Virus record (IMG/VR): IMGVR_UViG_3300037042_001569
Coordinates: 1-37,307 of that record
Direction: 5' to 3' (one strand)
Origin: a virus
DNA: 37,307 nt
Of this stretch, positions 10,301 to 18,700 are shown piece after piece (the stretch's first letter is position 1; each line of letters begins with the position of its first letter). Below the pieces are notes generated by a model that saw nothing but the letters and a program-made list of their open reading frames with translations, searched no databases and was not told where the DNA came from. The translations under genes and the position numbers were made by a program.

Positions 10301-11002
10301 AGAGCAGGGCTTGGTGCCAATGCTGAAGCAGCGCAAGCTCGTAAAGAAATTATGGATGAACGTGCTAATGCAAGTGCTGAAAGTAAACGTCAAACATACT
10401 TACGTATGGCTGAGTTCTTTTCACATTGGGGATCAACTCCGGGTGCACCTTTGGCTGCAGGTATGAGATCGTTGATAGAAACAATGCCGGGGTACTTGGA
10501 AGATAAGAAAGAGCAAAAGAAGTTGTCAAATACTTTACGGGAATCTTTATCCAAGTTAAATGAAGCAGATCGGTTAGAAAAAATGGGTATGCATAGAGAA
10601 GCTATGTTGCTTAAAAAGGAAGCTTCTAAAGATGCATTGGATCATAAAGAACTTATGATGAAAGCGACAGAAGGTAAATTAAATCGAGAATCAGAAGAAA
10701 GAATTGCCGCAGCAAACCAAGGTGGTGCTTATTCTAGGGCGCAATTAACTGCAGGGCGATACAATGTTGAAGGTAAATCTGATAATGTGCTAGTTGACAA
10801 TTTGCAAAAACAAGTAGCAATGGATATTAAATCATTAGAAAATTTAGATGAGAGTAGTATAGAATATAAAACCTTAGTAGAAGATATTAATAATAATCGA
10901 GAAAAGTTAAGAATATTAAATAAAACCACTACTGCTGCGCCAATACCCTTAACTAAAGAACAGTCAAAGAAAGAATGGGCCAGACAAAATAACATAGGCT
11001 AA
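7322..11002 (+). CDS. Large internal virion protein, Gln/Ala-rich (1226 aa)
   Basis: Residues about 90-380 are a long stretch of Gln, Ala and Gly with repeats of the type LQGAQVGLQGIQAGL, likely helical. Phrases such as YAQGGIVGYFGGG and YARGGIVAFAKGG (about 455-520) recur in phage virion proteins. A charged central region with many Glu, Arg and Lys follows, and a Pro/Gln-rich region at about 900-970. The C-terminal region at about 1025-1130 has MAEFFSHWGSTPGAPLAAGM and a charged coiled coil, a combination I recall from phage internal proteins. The ATG overlaps the GNAT-like stop as ATGA and has GGAG upstream. I infer a core or DNA-ejection role; no catalytic motif was seen. Confidence 0.65.
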   Translation: MILKPSTVRKFFLYLVQGPKFYGKAPSTPTATTQTVNQNSIPAELMPYALDVLKKGQGLTDQTYKPYSTNMQDYIAGFNPTQVQAWSDTNALQTPGQFTTATPMAMQAGMGQLYSAGQAQNYGAQGAGLGLGAAQSASGQAGSQIGQAGGYGAQGSFYGAQAAGQAGQGYNAQANFAQQATNPGDVQAYMSPYMQNVVNQQVAAANRQYDITGAQEMGQATRANAFGGSREALMAAENERARNTAIGGIQAQGLQSAFENAQGQQQFGANLGIQGLNAGTNAMQAGMQGAQTGLQGVQAQTAASNMQLQGAQVGLQGIQAGLAGEQGAQQGFAGASNTAATLGNLGTAQLAAQTSNIGTRLKVGGIEQAQQQQAIDQSILNYQNAQQYPYMQLGFMSNLIRGTPTGNTTETKYQAQPSTMQQIGGALGAAGSLYGAATAKAEGGSIKDNSYAQGGIVGYFGGGSVEGSMRSKLEDMTPVQLQEVINTNPSNEVRSMAKEILAQESYARGGIVAFAKGGQSQDWKSSLENVSQEMTAKDYKLHGWTDEDIADYKSSGRVPLDPQKQLALRAPEAEIPLPNEGESGAYNRYEEIQRNARRVPESQVINLGDDNARKPRAKTEARVEPIERGKGIDQFRPEASAERGPQRNLPRGSIEGEYVPASKATAGGSLGAPEQEPIDSRKMYSDETKKYKDAMEQRRADMAAGKKAPMNAGMEQEQLKARKKMGAEATVERPTGTTAETPTPKSTAWTGEEAPAGELGKNIKQGIKGAGEKIKGAGKTIGRALMSPELLVPAAQEYRAEQFKTGEGDALTKGLQGVQAGPAVALEALQRAVLGGSTADEFRKASPKLAAFIDETGKTVEDRFNAVKDYFTGEPSSAQEEADIARAAESTNPPTVNVAQGGGQGIPPPEQLGQTNPASPDVANPIYTQGRSNGIVPPAQPVVQQQGQGGAGAMQQAQPAVQVPVQEQPADQFIDQSKQPDSYWDKQVAESYDRAGLGANAEAAQARKEIMDERANASAESKRQTYLRMAEFFSHWGSTPGAPLAAGMRSLIETMPGYLEDKKEQKKLSNTLRESLSKLNEADRLEKMGMHREAMLLKKEASKDALDHKELMMKATEGKLNRESEERIAAANQGGAYSRAQLTAGRYNVEGKSDNVLVDNLQKQVAMDIKSLENLDESSIEYKTLVEDINNNREKLRILNKTTTAAPIPLTKEQSKKEWARQNNIG

Positions 11003-11011
11003 GGACACATA

Positions 11012-14000
11012 ATGGTATTTCGTGATGATTTTTTAAACACAGTTCAATCGTTAGAAAGTGATGGTGTTCAAGGTTTAACTTCCCGTAAAGGGGCCACAGG
11101 GCGAATGCAAACGATGCAAGCAACTCGCACTGACCCCGGCTTTGGAGTTATGCCAGCTAGAGATGATAGCCTTGAAGAAGGTGATCGTGTTGGTAGAGAT
11201 TATGCGTTAGCTTTATTAGATCATTATAAAGACCCTGCAATAGCACTAGCTGCTTATAACGCAGGGCCGGGTGCAGTTAATAAGCATGGGGGGATACCTC
11301 CTTACAAAGAAACTCAGAACTATGTTCGGAAAGGAATGGGCATGTTAGATGAGGCTCAAGCCCCTGTAAATCTAACACCAGAGCAAGATGCTGAATTTGA
11401 AAAGTATTATGCTGCACAACAAGAGGAACAAAAACCTTTAGAGTTAACTCCAGAACAAGAAGCTGAGTTTGAAAAATATTATGCTGAGCAACAAGGCGGT
11501 GCGCCTAAAGAGCAAGAAGGTCGTAGTGCGGGCACAGTACTTAAAGACATAGGTATATCTGCAGAGAAAGGTGGTATCAACGCAGTTCAATCACTAGTAG
11601 GCCTTGCTGACCTTGCTGCTGAACCTTTTGACAAAAGTCCTAGTAAGTACATTGCTGAAAATGTATATGATCTTTCTAAGAAACAGGCTGAGTTAAGCGA
11701 AGAATATTCACCACAACAAAAAGCTGCAAACAAAGCTTTGTCAGAAGCATCTGGAATAGCTGAAAACCTATTGGCAATGAGAGATTACCCAAGTGCTGTA
11801 GGCGCAAGTCTAATGGGTTCAGCCCCTTCAATGGTGGCTGGCGGCCTAATGGGTAAGATAGCTAAAGCGGCTGGCGTTGCTAGTGACTTTATAGCTGCAG
11901 GTGTTGGTGAAGCTACTATTGGCATGGGTGGTGCAGCGTCACAAGCTACAGAACAAGCTCCAGATAAAGAACTAACTACTAAAACAGCTTTAGCTTCATT
12001 AGGATCAGGTGCTGTCACGGGTCTTATCGGTGGGGCAATGGGTAAAGCCACTGTAGCACTAGGTGGTATGGACCCAACACAACTTATCATGGGTAATACT
12101 AGAAGGAAACTTGCAGCTGAGATGGGTGAAGAAGTTGCATCATCACCCGGTGTGTTCAGACAAGTTGTTACTTCAGCTCTCGGTGAAGGCGTGCTTGAAG
12201 AAGCACCGCAGTCTGCTCAAGAACAAATGTGGCAGAACTATTCATCAGGTAGACCTTTAACAGAGGGTGTAGAAGACGCAGCAATCAAAGGTGGGATGTT
12301 AGGTACTATCATGGGTGGTGGCGCGGGCACTATTTCTGCTAGAGGTGACCAACCTGCAGAACAACCTGCTGTAACTCCAAGTGCCCTAGCCCCTGCGCCT
12401 ACTCCTGCACCTACAGCAGAAGAGGGTAAACTTACTGAGGAGGACAAAGTATCTGCACTGTCAGGTATGGGTCTAGCTCCTGAAGAACAGGCGTATAATG
12501 AGTTAGTTAATACAGACATTAACAGCCTTGAAGGATTAGCTAGGGCCGAAGAGATTGTACATGGTCGTGGTGCTAAACTACCTGATAACTTTGATTATGA
12601 ACAGTTTGATAACCTAATAGCCTCACAACGAGATAAGCTTAGTGGTACAACTGCTGAGCCTACACCTGAAGCTACAGCAACTACACCTGAAAACAAATAC
12701 TCAGTTGAACAACAAAAGATATCTGACAGATATCCTGATGCTACGCCAACGCAAAAAGCTAGATTAGATATGCCTTCTACAAAAGCTGTAAAGGTTATAC
12801 CTGAGCTATTAGAGTCAGCTAGAAAAGTAGCTAGAGGTGAGGCAACTAATGCCGATCACCAAGCAGTAATAAATAAGTATAAACCTGTTACACCATACAA
12901 CTATGTACCTACGCCTGAAACAGATGAAAACATGGCATTAGGACTTAAAGAAGTTGACAAAATAGCTAAACTCAATCAACCAATAGCTGAAGGAGAAGTA
13001 GTAGACTCCCGTTTAGATATCCCAGCATATACTAGGGATGAGGAAAAAGGAGAAACCTCGGCATGGGTGCCTACTCTTCATACAAAAGACAGAGGGACAA
13101 TTCATAGAAGCACTGTAATTCTTAACAATTTTACTATGAAAATGCCAGAACAAGGTGCATTAAATATAGCTACTAGGAAAGAAACTATTAATGCTAAAGG
13201 GGAGAAAAGGGTACAGAATAAAGCTCCAATAGCTACTATAAGGGGGGAGTGGGAAAATCATACCCCAGAGCAAGCCTACGCTGAAGCTACAAAAGTTATG
13301 GCTGATTATAATAAAGGTATAGGGAATTGGCGACAAGCAGGTATGGACCCAGATAGACATAGCCATTTTTACGATAGAGAAACCCAACAACCCATTGTTG
13401 GTGGTGATCGGATGATTCAAATTGGTCCGTTAGTGCTTGTTAAAAATCCTATACGTGGTGCAAAAGCTAAAGAAGATTATCTATACTCTGCAGCGCCAAC
13501 AGAAGCTACTACAGGTCACACTACAGCAAGTTTGAGCAAAGCTTTGTCCCCTGAATTAAAACGCCTTGTGGCGTCAGGTAAGGCTGTTATTCATGATACG
13601 CAAGCTACACTGCCGGGTGAGAATCATCCAGCTAATGTAAAGGGTATGACTACAGCCGAAGGGGTTACGCACTACGTTGCTAACAAGCTTACCCCTAGCA
13701 CTATGGAAAGCGTTGCACTACATGAAGTAGGCGTACATGCTGGCATGGAAAAGATGTTAGGTAAAGAGCTTTGGGAAGATGTTAAGAACCAAGCCTTGAA
13801 CGGTCAAGGTAAAGAGTTTGACAGAGCCCGTGCTGCTGTACCTGCAAGTACACCTACTCATTTAAAAGCTGAAGAAACTTTAGCGTATCTTGTTGAGCAT
13901 TCTCCACAGCTTTCATTAGTGCGTAGGATTGTTGCAGCTATACGTAACTTTATGCGCTCTAAGATGGGTATGGGTATTAAACTATCCGAAGCTGACGCTA

Positions 14001-16849
14001 GACAAATGGCTACAGCATCATTGCGTAGAGAAGCTAAGACTGCAGAAAGAACCGCTCGTGAAGAAACGGCATATACTGAAAAAGCTAGATACGCATTAAC
14101 ACCAGAGTCACAAGCATCTTTGACAGAAGCTGAGACTAGACGGGCGGCATCTGAAGCTAAGAGCAATCCTGTAAGACCTAAGAAAAGCTTTGGCAAATCT
14201 ATATCTGATGGGATGACTACTTTTGAAACAGCTGCGTTCTCATATGATGCAGCTTATATTAAGACCTTAAAAGAGCAATTCAAGAAACTCGGTCTGTCTA
14301 ATAAGGCTACAACAGAATTGTTGCTACAAGCCTCACAATCTCAAACTGTACATGCGTCTTCTCTATCTGCGCAAGCTGCAATTCTAGGTAAGCTTGTTAA
14401 GAACCTTGAAACTCAGATGTGGGAAGCTACGTCAGGCGAACATAGTATTGCTAACATACAACCTTTGTTAGATGCTATCGCTAAACAACATGGATTAACA
14501 ACCAAACAAGTGCGTAACCAGTTTGGCGATATCATGGTAGCTAGTCGTATCAAAGAGATACGTGATCAAGTTGGTGAATTAGAATCTATTATTGAAGATA
14601 TTAAAAATGAATTTGGTGGTGCAACCAAAGAGGAAATAGTTAAGCTTGAACGAAGTCTAAAGTATCATGAAAGGAAACTAGTCAAAGCTGAAGAGCTTGC
14701 AGCTAGACCCCAACATATGGACGATGCTCAAGTTGCTACAGCACTTATACCCTTAAAGGATCATCCTGAGTATATGAAACCCCTGCAAGAATGGCAAGAT
14801 GTGCGAAAGTACATGGTTGAGTTCTTAAAGAGCACGGGACGGTACTCAAATGATCAAGCACGGGCATATCTTGATGCGATAGCGTATGTTCCATTCAATC
14901 GTATTATGGATATGAAAGACCCTGATGAAGGATTCTTAACGATGGCAGAAGGGCATGGTACAAAACTTACCAATCTTACTGCTGGTCAGAAAGAATACAA
15001 GATGAAAGGTTCTGCTACACGAGAAGTTGATGACATTGTTACCAATATGGAAAAGTGGGTATACGCCAGTTTTAATAAAGGTATTAATGCTGATAAAGGT
15101 CGTCAGCTTGTTGATCTAGCAAGTACATACTTTTCTAAAGGTACTGTAACTAAACTCCCATCAGGTGCACTTACAGAAGGTGCGGTGCCTATCTATAGGG
15201 ATGGCGTTAAAGAATATTGGCGGTTTGAAGACCCTTTAATGCCGTACGCATTCAATGGTGTTAACCCTGTTGCGTTACCTGCACTGCGATTTGGAGCAAA
15301 GTTTGCTAATAGATTACGTCAATCTATTGTATTGAATCCTTTGTTTACAATATCTCAGTTACCACAAGATACATTCTCAGCCATGTTTTCTTCAGGTTTG
15401 AAGAACCCTTTCATGTTACCTATAGAGACTCTTAAAGAGTTTGTAACAACTCTTACAGGTACATCTAAGACTCATCAATTATTAAAGAATGTAGGTGCTA
15501 CAGGTCAACGTGACCCTATGGATATGTATACTCAAAGTATTCATGACCTTGCTTACAATCAACACACTGATAAAAAAGGTGTTGGTGCAAGTATCATGCG
15601 AGTATTTAATTCTATTGCAGGTGCTGGTGATAATGCACTTCGTCAAGCAGTTTATAATCGTACAGTAAAGGAACTTAAAAATAATCCTAATGCTAAAGCA
15701 ATTGCTCAAGAAAGAGCTTTTGAGATTATTAACTTTCGTAGACGGGGTGCTAGTGCAACAATAGATATGATTCGTCAGATAACACCATTCTTAGGTGCGT
15801 ATCTTCAAGCACAGCGTGTAGCTTTCAATGTGTTATCTTTGCGAGGTATAGCCCCTACAGAGCGTAAAGCTGCTCTAGCAACACTTGCATCAACCACTGC
15901 TCAAGTTATAGCTATGGCGTTCATCTACAACGCCTTATTAGGTGACGATGATGAGTTTAAAAAGAAAGATGCAAGGGATAAAGATACCAGATTATATCCG
16001 TTAGGTTCTAAAACCAATATAACGCTACCTATTCGTCCTGATTTATTCTCATTACCTTTTGTAATGGCAAATCATGCTTATAATTATATAGCTGATAATG
16101 GGGTAGAACATCCTCATATGGCAATGAAGTCTATGCAAGAAGCATTGATAGCCTCTATGGTAGGTATGCCAATGGGCCCTACTATTATTAAACCTGTATT
16201 AGAAGTTAGTATCAATCATGATTTCTTCACTGGTAAAGGTATTATCCCTAGACGTTTAGAAGGACAAGAGAATCAAAACCTATACACAACTAAGACGTCT
16301 GAGATGGCTAAGATGTTAGGTGGTACAGGTTTGGTTGCACCCGTTCTTGTTGATCATTTCATTAAAGGAACAATGGGATACACCGGAAGTGCTGTACTTC
16401 AAGTAACAGATATGGCGCTCAGAGCTGGTCTGGATATCCCTTATGTTGCTAAAGATGTATTAGGTAAAGATGTTAGAGACATTCCGGGAGTACCCTCTCT
16501 TTATACCAATGAGAAAGCAGTTCCTTATATGGATAACTTCTATACTCTAAGTGCAAAAGTTAATGAGAAGTTTAAAACCTTAGCTGGGTTAAAAGCTCTT
16601 AAGAAAACTGAAGACGTAAAGGCGTATAAAGCTGAGAATAAAGTATTACTTAATACAGGGTTGCATAATCAGTTAAATAATATGTCTGAACGTATTAATA
16701 CACTAGAGAAGAAGAAAAGAGTTATTGCTGAAACACCTAATTCAAAGATGTCACCTGATGTTAAACGAGCAAAAATAGATACACTTGATTTAAAGATTGC
16801 TCATGTTATGAAAGGTGTTCCAAGATTAGAGAAGCGGGCGTACAAATAA
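11012..16849 (+). CDS. Giant polyvalent virion protein with N-terminal lytic transglycosylase domain
   Basis: The first about 105 residues of this 1945-aa protein match a soluble lytic transglycosylase: catalytic Glu15 in QSLES, GATGRMQTM, and AAYNAGPGAV with Tyr82-Asn83. It would cut peptidoglycan as DNA enters the host, like the internal virion protein of T7. Two copies of LTPEQxAEFEKYYAxQQ follow, then small-residue-rich helices (about 250-350). A region near 780-820 has RHSHFYDRETQQPIVGGDRM and IQIGPLVL, and HEVGVH sits at 904-909 in a peptidase-like segment. Charged coiled coils follow. The last about 450 residues (ITPFLGAYLQAQRVAFNVLS and beyond) resemble large polyvalent protein-associated regions. 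AAGGA precedes the ATG. It is the last gene of the late block. Confidence 0.85.
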   Translation: MVFRDDFLNTVQSLESDGVQGLTSRKGATGRMQTMQATRTDPGFGVMPARDDSLEEGDRVGRDYALALLDHYKDPAIALAAYNAGPGAVNKHGGIPPYKETQNYVRKGMGMLDEAQAPVNLTPEQDAEFEKYYAAQQEEQKPLELTPEQEAEFEKYYAEQQGGAPKEQEGRSAGTVLKDIGISAEKGGINAVQSLVGLADLAAEPFDKSPSKYIAENVYDLSKKQAELSEEYSPQQKAANKALSEASGIAENLLAMRDYPSAVGASLMGSAPSMVAGGLMGKIAKAAGVASDFIAAGVGEATIGMGGAASQATEQAPDKELTTKTALASLGSGAVTGLIGGAMGKATVALGGMDPTQLIMGNTRRKLAAEMGEEVASSPGVFRQVVTSALGEGVLEEAPQSAQEQMWQNYSSGRPLTEGVEDAAIKGGMLGTIMGGGAGTISARGDQPAEQPAVTPSALAPAPTPAPTAEEGKLTEEDKVSALSGMGLAPEEQAYNELVNTDINSLEGLARAEEIVHGRGAKLPDNFDYEQFDNLIASQRDKLSGTTAEPTPEATATTPENKYSVEQQKISDRYPDATPTQKARLDMPSTKAVKVIPELLESARKVARGEATNADHQAVINKYKPVTPYNYVPTPETDENMALGLKEVDKIAKLNQPIAEGEVVDSRLDIPAYTRDEEKGETSAWVPTLHTKDRGTIHRSTVILNNFTMKMPEQGALNIATRKETINAKGEKRVQNKAPIATIRGEWENHTPEQAYAEATKVMADYNKGIGNWRQAGMDPDRHSHFYDRETQQPIVGGDRMIQIGPLVLVKNPIRGAKAKEDYLYSAAPTEATTGHTTASLSKALSPELKRLVASGKAVIHDTQATLPGENHPANVKGMTTAEGVTHYVANKLTPSTMESVALHEVGVHAGMEKMLGKELWEDVKNQALNGQGKEFDRARAAVPASTPTHLKAEETLAYLVEHSPQLSLVRRIVAAIRNFMRSKMGMGIKLSEADARQMATASLRREAKTAERTAREETAYTEKARYALTPESQASLTEAETRRAASEAKSNPVRPKKSFGKSISDGMTTFETAAFSYDAAYIKTLKEQFKKLGLSNKATTELLLQASQSQTVHASSLSAQAAILGKLVKNLETQMWEATSGEHSIANIQPLLDAIAKQHGLTTKQVRNQFGDIMVASRIKEIRDQVGELESIIEDIKNEFGGATKEEIVKLERSLKYHERKLVKAEELAARPQHMDDAQVATALIPLKDHPEYMKPLQEWQDVRKYMVEFLKSTGRYSNDQARAYLDAIAYVPFNRIMDMKDPDEGFLTMAEGHGTKLTNLTAGQKEYKMKGSATREVDDIVTNMEKWVYASFNKGINADKGRQLVDLASTYFSKGTVTKLPSGALTEGAVPIYRDGVKEYWRFEDPLMPYAFNGVNPVALPALRFGAKFANRLRQSIVLNPLFTISQLPQDTFSAMFSSGLKNPFMLPIETLKEFVTTLTGTSKTHQLLKNVGATGQRDPMDMYTQSIHDLAYNQHTDKKGVGASIMRVFNSIAGAGDNALRQAVYNRTVKELKNNPNAKAIAQERAFEIINFRRRGASATIDMIRQITPFLGAYLQAQRVAFNVLSLRGIAPTERKAALATLASTTAQVIAMAFIYNALLGDDDEFKKKDARDKDTRLYPLGSKTNITLPIRPDLFSLPFVMANHAYNYIADNGVEHPHMAMKSMQEALIASMVGMPMGPTIIKPVLEVSINHDFFTGKGIIPRRLEGQENQNLYTTKTSEMAKMLGGTGLVAPVLVDHFIKGTMGYTGSAVLQVTDMALRAGLDIPYVAKDVLGKDVRDIPGVPSLYTNEKAVPYMDNFYTLSAKVNEKFKTLAGLKALKKTEDVKAYKAENKVLLNTGLHNQLNNMSERINTLEKKKRVIAETPNSKMSPDVKRAKIDTLDLKIAHVMKGVPRLEKRAYK

Positions 16850-16855
16850 AGACTT

Positions 16856-16880
16856 ACCGCATAGTTATGAGCTATGCGGT
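16856..16880. terminator. Hairpin between convergent operons
   Basis: A 9-bp perfect stem, ACCGCATAG and CTATGCGGT, encloses a 7-base loop seven bases after the late operon stop. No long T-run follows in either direction, so it is a weak or factor-dependent terminator. It stands where the rightward structural genes and leftward early genes meet and could serve both. Confidence 0.6.
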
Positions 16881-16896
16881 TAACCTATTAGATTAA

Positions 16897-17148
16897 TTAA
16901 CCTACGTAGTTGTAGAGCCAGAAGATATTAGTAACAAAGAAACCAACACCAAAGAAATAAGCAAACTTTGATAAAGTCATTATTCTTGCAGACGCTGTCT
17001 CCAATGCAAACACTTCAAAATCAAATTCATCTTCTTCACATTCATTACCGTCCTCATCCAAAATTATAAACCCATCAGCAATATGCAATAACCCGTTAAT
17101 AATTTCATTATTAGGCATACCAACTACGTCACTTATCTTTCTACCCAT
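16897..17148 (-). CDS. Small membrane protein, one C-terminal helix (83 aa)
   Basis: The N-terminal half is acidic (EDGNECEEDEFDFEVF) and the last about 25 residues form a hydrophobic segment (FAYFFGVGFFVTNIFWLYNY), so the protein is probably tail-anchored with its acidic part in the cytoplasm. ATG at 17148 is preferred over a TTG at 17160 because GGAG lies six bases before it. It overlaps the ThyX gene end by eight bases. A holin or host-membrane modulator is possible, but the family is not recognised. It is the last gene of the early block. Confidence 0.6.
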   Translation of the reverse strand: MGRKISDVVGMPNNEIINGLLHIADGFIILDEDGNECEEDEFDFEVFALETASARIMTLSKFAYFFGVGFFVTNIFWLYNYVG

Positions 17149-17698
17149 TGTATTCTCCAAAGATGATTGGTGCTATCTGCTGTAGCTCTTTCTCTATTGC
17201 CAAGGCTACTTCACGTACTTCAATTTGAGCTGAGATGCTTGTTCTAAGCTTGATAAAGTCTTTCCAAGCCTGATAGTTGCCTGATACAAAAAGCTCTGTC
17301 TCTTGCGCCTGTGGGAGGATATACCGAGCATCTTGTTTGGAAACACCTGCTTCACGTAATTGTGTATATACTTCTTTAGATAAAGTTAGAAAGTTACTTA
17401 CCGTTTGTTCATGAGGTGCTAATGATTCTGGTATTAACATTAAGGCGTCAGTTTCATCACAGTAACGTGAGCTACGTACTAAATAATCTAAATGCTTACT
17501 ACGAGTTAACTGAGCGAGGCATACTCTGCTAACACCTTCGATACGGAATACAGCGTTACCAAAACGAAGAACAGACAAATGCCCAACCCCAATAATATGA
17601 GACAACCTTTTTTCATTGTTACCTTCTCTACCGTAGCAAATCCCGGCATATTTTCCTAAATTATTAGGGTTCGTATATTCTTCTAATGTAATTTTCAT
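17141..17698 (-). CDS. thyX: ThyX-like flavin-dependent thymidylate synthase, divergent signature
   Basis: ThyX methylates dUMP to dTMP using methylene-tetrahydrofolate, FAD and NADPH. The family is recognised by GHLSVLRFGNAVFRIEGVSR (39-58), AQLTR, the SSRY at 76-79, then a middle RYILPQAQET, and FIKLRTSISAQIEVREVA ending with Arg162. At the position of the RHR(x)7S signature the protein has R66-S67-K68-(x7)-S76. The family Glu-His after HLSVL is Arg45-Phe46, and the Arg of the usual N-x-R is Gln143. At 185 residues it is shorter than typical (about 210-250). It may be altered in cofactor binding, or inactive. It follows a small gene and the HNH gene in one operon. Confidence 0.8.
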   Translation of the reverse strand: MKITLEEYTNPNNLGKYAGICYGREGNNEKRLSHIIGVGHLSVLRFGNAVFRIEGVSRVCLAQLTRSKHLDYLVRSSRYCDETDALMLIPESLAPHEQTVSNFLTLSKEVYTQLREAGVSKQDARYILPQAQETELFVSGNYQAWKDFIKLRTSISAQIEVREVALAIEKELQQIAPIIFGEYNG

Positions 17699-17704
17699 AA
17701 TTGG

Positions 17705-17851
17705 TTATCTCTGATGTTGAATTATGTTATCGCCCCACAGCTCTGACTCTTTATAACACTCAGTGCATATCTTTAAATTAAGAGAGTAATATTGTCGGAA
17801 CCTTGTACATTTGTGAGGGGGTGCAAACCACCCTCTAATTCTTTTAATCAT
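17705..17851 (-). CDS. Small basic protein with CxxC (48 aa)
   Basis: A 48-residue frame overlaps the HNH gene stop as ATGA and ends six bases before thyX. It is basic and aromatic and contains Cys15 and a CTEC motif (Cys29, Cys32), suggesting a small zinc-binding module with too few visible ligands to be sure. Its position implies translation coupled to the HNH gene. No family is recognised. Confidence 0.55.
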   Translation of the reverse strand: MIKRIRGWFAPPHKCTRFRQYYSLNLKICTECYKESELWGDNIIQHQR

Positions 17852-18345
17852 GTGACTTTCTCTTCCCAAAACGTGTGTAGGTCTCTTTTGGCTTTTAAAT
17901 AGGCTTCAGATGCTTGTTCGGCGGTGTTAAAGTGACCTAGGTATTTATCTCTTCCGTTGAGTCTTATTTGCGCTTGCCATTTTTTACAGTCTTTACGCCA
18001 ACTAACACCTAAGTATCCAGATGTACCATTTGATTTTGGACTTGATCTGTTGTGTTGGTTCTCTTGATGTGTAGCCATTCTCAAATTTACAATACGGTTA
18101 TCATCTCGTATCTCATTAATATGGTCTAAAAATTCTTCTGGTAGTTCACCATATATGTATAACCAAACTAACCTATGGGCCATATAATCTTTATAGTCAA
18201 TTTTAATACGGATATATCCGTCATGTCGCCAACCAGCAGTTGTGCCAACCGCACTTGACCCCCTTTGTGTTAGATTGGTGAAGATGCCTGTATCGGGGTC
18301 GTATGATAGTACTTCTTTTAAACGGTCTTGTGTAAGTTCTGTCAT
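17848..18345 (-). CDS. HNH endonuclease with AP2-like domain
   Basis: This 165-aa protein has an HNH_3-type core at about 55-100 (MAHRLVWLYIYGELPEEFLD, then D74-H75-INEIRDDNRIVNLR, then ATHQENQHNR with H93) and an AP2-like region at about 106-155 (SGYLGVSWRKDCKKWQAQI, then LGHFNTAEQASEAYLKAK). It should cut a specific DNA site and may have carried itself into the early operon. Its order of domains is the same as that of the HNH protein in the structural block, but the two sequences differ strongly, so they are not recent copies. AAAGGA lies before the ATG. The stop overlaps the next small gene. Confidence 0.92.
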   Translation of the reverse strand: MTELTQDRLKEVLSYDPDTGIFTNLTQRGSSAVGTTAGWRHDGYIRIKIDYKDYMAHRLVWLYIYGELPEEFLDHINEIRDDNRIVNLRMATHQENQHNRSSPKSNGTSGYLGVSWRKDCKKWQAQIRLNGRDKYLGHFNTAEQASEAYLKAKRDLHTFWEEKVT

Positions 18346-18387
18346 TTGAAAAATTCCTTTAGCATAGAATTATTAAGCGAAAAGTTA

Positions 18388-18434
18388 TGTGGCAACCTTG
18401 CTTAAGGGTGTTCATCTTCGATTGACTAGCCACA
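18388..18434 (-). ncRNA. Candidate structured 5' leader before the HNH-thyX genes
   Basis: On the minus strand a closing stem TGTGGC/GCCACA (18429-18434 with 18388-18393) encloses 35 bases that include a small hairpin CCTT-AAGC-AAGG (18396-18407). It begins about where a transcript from the promoter candidate at 18440-18468 would start. It does not match any riboswitch I know. The structure is short and could be chance. Confidence 0.3.
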
Positions 18435-18439
18435 AAATC

Positions 18440-18468
18440 AGTATACCTTAACTTTAACAGTTTACCAA
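18440..18468 (-). promoter_or_regulatory. Candidate sigma70-type promoter for the HNH-thyX genes
   Basis: On the minus strand TTGGTA (18463-18468) and TATACT (18440-18445) are 17 bases apart, close to TTGACA and TATAAT. It lies in a 139-base gap upstream of the HNH gene, the largest gap in this part of the early block. No experimental support. Confidence 0.4.
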
Positions 18469-18484
18469 ACTTTATCAACGTTTC

Positions 18485-18700
18485 TTAGTTAAGATTCTCA
18501 TTCCTACGTTTTATATGTAAGTCCACACTCTTGTCATACCCTGCAATTTGTTCCGCAGTAGTGGCGAAGGTGGAACGCACGAATTTATACCGATAGGAGT
18601 ATAATTTTAATTCTTCTATCTCAGCTTTCAATTCCAAAATATCCCTCTCTAGGGATTCTATAGTCCATTCTGCAACTTCTAATAAGTTTTCAGCGTCCAT
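18485..18700 (-). CDS. Small coiled-coil protein (71 aa)
   Basis: Residues 5-40 form an acidic heptad-like helix (VAEWTIESLERDILELKAEI), followed by a basic, aromatic tail. The ATG at 18700 overlaps the DUF3310 stop as TGATG with GGAGG just before it; a GTG one codon earlier is less likely. No family is recognised. Confidence 0.6.
   Translation of the reverse strand: MDAENLLEVAEWTIESLERDILELKAEIEELKLYSYRYKFVRSTFATTAEQIAGYDKSVDLHIKRRNENLN

Noticed and set aside
18388-18434. A tetrahydrofolate or preQ1 riboswitch before the thyX operon
   Set aside because: The stem order and conserved loop bases of these classes are not present.
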